From: Verrucomicrobiales bacterium
GTDB lineage: Bacteria > Verrucomicrobiota > Verrucomicrobiia > Limisphaerales > UBA11320
NCBI GenBank assembly: GCA_003452185.1
Contig: DMJJ01000374.1
Coordinates: 1-6,960, forward strand
Length of the DNA stretch: 6,960 nt
Direction: 5' to 3'
Shown here: in pieces, positions 5,826 to 6,960 of the stretch
Numbering within the stretch: position 1 is the first letter of the stretch
Layout: the number at the start of each line of letters is the position of its first letter
Made by a program: the position numbers and the translations under genes
The notes under the pieces: generated by a model
Databases searched by the model: none
Told to the model about the DNA's origin: nothing
The model's input: only the letters and a program-made list of their open reading frames with translations

Positions 5826-6960
5826 GGGTGTTCCCGCACCTTGTTGACCACCATCGTCCATCCCGCAAACCGCGCGGCGCCGTTCTCCTGCAGCCGGAGC
5901 GCCGCGCCGCGACAGGCGGGATCGAACGCGGAGGCCAGCTCAAGGGTCGCGCGGGCCTCGCGGGGTTGGAAGAGCTCCCCCGGGGTGAAGCCCTTCTCCC
6001 CGGCTTCGGCCCGCGTGCGGTCAAACTTCACGTTCGAGTGGACCCATTCGGCATGGGTCTTGGTGCCGTCACAGTAGGGGAGCAGGAAGGCGACCGACTT
6101 GGCCAGCGAGGAGCCCGAGGGGGACTCGTAGTGGTAGAGGTCGAGGCCGGAACGCCGGGCGGCAATCGCGAGGGCGAGCAGCGGCTCCAGGTCGTAGCAA
6201 TGGTAGTGCAGGGCGTCGCGCTCGTGAAAATCGTACGAGGAGCCGTCCGGCTTCAGGTTCGCCTCGATCTGTCGCCTGAACTTTCGCAGCGCCTCGTCGG
6301 AGAGGCTCTTGTCCTCGAGCAGCAGCCCGATCAGGCCGACCAGCTTGACGCGATGGCTGTTCCAGTTGTTGAACGAGGTGACCGAGTTGGTCTCCCCGGT
6401 CCGGAGTTCGGCCTGGGCCAGCCGGCGCAGCCAGTCATCGACGGTGGACCTCTCCTCGGAGGAGAACGTGGACCGGGTCAGGTCGTAGGTGGTGAGGAGG
6501 GGCTCAAGCTTGGTTTCATCGATCGGGAGGCCCGTCGGCTGGTTGACCCGGGCCCAGGCCAGGATGATCCGGCGGGAGGCCTCCGCGTAGGCGGGAGTCC
6601 CGGTCACGGCGAAGGTGTATCCGAGGGCGTGCAGGCGCTTCATGTCCTCGAGGCTTGCCTTGGAGGCGATCTTCTCGGGATCGGTGGCAACCCGTCCTGC
6701 GGTGTGGAGGGTGGGGGCGGGGTTCCCCGCAGCCCCGAGGTGGGAGTCCGCCTCCTTGCGGACCTTCTGGTACAGCTTGCGGGCCTCCGGGTCGGACTCG
6801 ACCAGGGCGGCCAGCTGCCGGCGCTCGGCGGGGGTCAGGCTGATGGCGCCGCCGCCTCCCCCGGCCGCTGCGGCTGCGGAGGCGTCGACCGGCCCCCGCA
6901 GCAGGAGAGCCGCGAGGAGCAGCCGGGGCAGGGGGGAAGGGATCCGACGGCGGGGTGCCC
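5822..6960 (-). CDS. Secreted alginate-lyase-like protein (Alginate_lyase fold), 5' end outside the window
   Basis: The frame is open from the stop at 5822 to the right edge, giving 378 visible residues; there is no ATG or GTG before the hydrophobic segment, so the start lies just outside. The visible N-terminus RRRIPSPLPRLLLAALLLRGPVDASA is the basic and hydrophobic part of a signal peptide, followed by a low-complexity Ala5-Gly5 linker. The rest looks alpha-helical, as in the Alginate_lyase family (Pfam PF05426; PL5 and the related PL38). Characteristic segments are NNWNSHR (6350-6370), the RDALHYHCYDLEPL motif with likely catalytic His/Tyr residues, and KTHAEWVHSNVKFDRTRAEAG near the end. 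The product probably cleaves alginate or a related polyuronate by beta-elimination in the periplasm or outside the cell. It is the upstream partner of the PL8 gene in one operon. An ATG at 6643 exists but starts in mid-domain, so it is not the true start. The family is fairly sure; the substrate is open. Confidence 0.88.
   Translation of the reverse strand, partial: APRRRIPSPLPRLLLAALLLRGPVDASAAAAAGGGGGAISLTPAERRQLAALVESDPEARKLYQKVRKEADSHLGAAGNPAPTLHTAGRVATDPEKIASKASLEDMKRLHALGYTFAVTGTPAYAEASRRIILAWARVNQPTGLPIDETKLEPLLTTYDLTRSTFSSEERSTVDDWLRRLAQAELRTGETNSVTSFNNWNSHRVKLVGLIGLLLEDKSLSDEALRKFRRQIEANLKPDGSSYDFHERDALHYHCYDLEPLLALAIAARRSGLDLYHYESPSGSSLAKSVAFLLPYCDGTKTHAEWVHSNVKFDRTRAEAGEKGFTPGELFQPREARATLELASAFDPACRGAALRLQENGAARFAGWTMVVNKVREHP

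Noticed and set aside
5826..5861. Upstream ATG at 5861 as the start of the PL8 lyase
   Set aside because: It would create a 40-bp overlap with the upstream gene and add a 12-residue polar extension before an already long signal-peptide n-region; the ATGA overlap start at 5825 is more plausible.
4800..6077. Plus-strand open frame of 425 codons opposite the two lyase genes
   Set aside because: It is antisense to strongly recognisable PL8 and alginate-lyase sequence, and its product is Arg/Gly/Pro-rich without any domain; it is a by-product of high GC content.
5822..6643. ATG at 6643 as the start of the alginate-lyase-like gene
   Set aside because: The frame stays open to 6960 and encodes a signal peptide and helical domain sequence upstream, so this is an internal methionine.
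1..6960. tRNA, rRNA, CRISPR, insertion sequences or phage genes
   Set aside because: No direct repeat array, transposase-like frame or RNA-gene motif was seen; nearly all bases lie in the four genes.

Overview
This is a high-GC bacterial window with four protein-coding genes in two pairs that meet tail to tail. The likely source is a member of the Verrucomicrobia (PVC group), possibly an Opitutales-type lineage. I infer this from three things: the very large secreted lyase ends in a short module finishing in FFRLQ, which I associate with verrucomicrobial exoproteins; Shine-Dalgarno signals are weak or absent; and an ebo-type TatD hydrolase is present. No rRNA or other taxonomic marker is here, so this remains an inference.

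Left part, plus strand (about 1-1207): a short acidic protein of unknown function (76-345) is followed after 58 bp by a TatD-fold metal-dependent hydrolase (404-1207) of the EboB type, with all expected metal ligands. This looks like the 3' end of an ebo-like cluster. In the classical cluster EboB is accompanied by a UbiA-type prenyltransferase, a sugar-phosphate cyclase, a TIM-barrel isomerase and a phosphodiesterase. None of these lies downstream here, so any partners must be upstream of the window. A weak hairpin plus T-run in the 31-bp convergent gap may end this transcript.

Right part, minus strand (6960 down to 1239): an alginate-lyase-like secreted protein, whose first codons lie just beyond the right edge, overlaps by 4 bp (ATGA) with a 1528-residue secreted polysaccharide lyase of family PL8 (the hyaluronate/chondroitin AC/xanthan lyase family). 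The PL8 protein keeps the catalytic Asn, His, Tyr and Arg at family spacing. It then carries about 780 residues of accessory modules: Ig-like, two tandem PA14, He_PIG-like Ig, a jelly-roll-like domain and the terminal module. Together the two genes look like an operon for exolytic and endolytic cleavage of uronic-acid-containing polysaccharide outside the cytoplasm, i.e. part of a polysaccharide utilisation locus.

No tRNA, rRNA, CRISPR array, insertion sequence or phage feature was seen. There is no gene-free stretch over 300 bases. I found no clear evidence of a wholly new system. The most notable points are the lyase pairing, the PL8 modular architecture and the incomplete ebo context.
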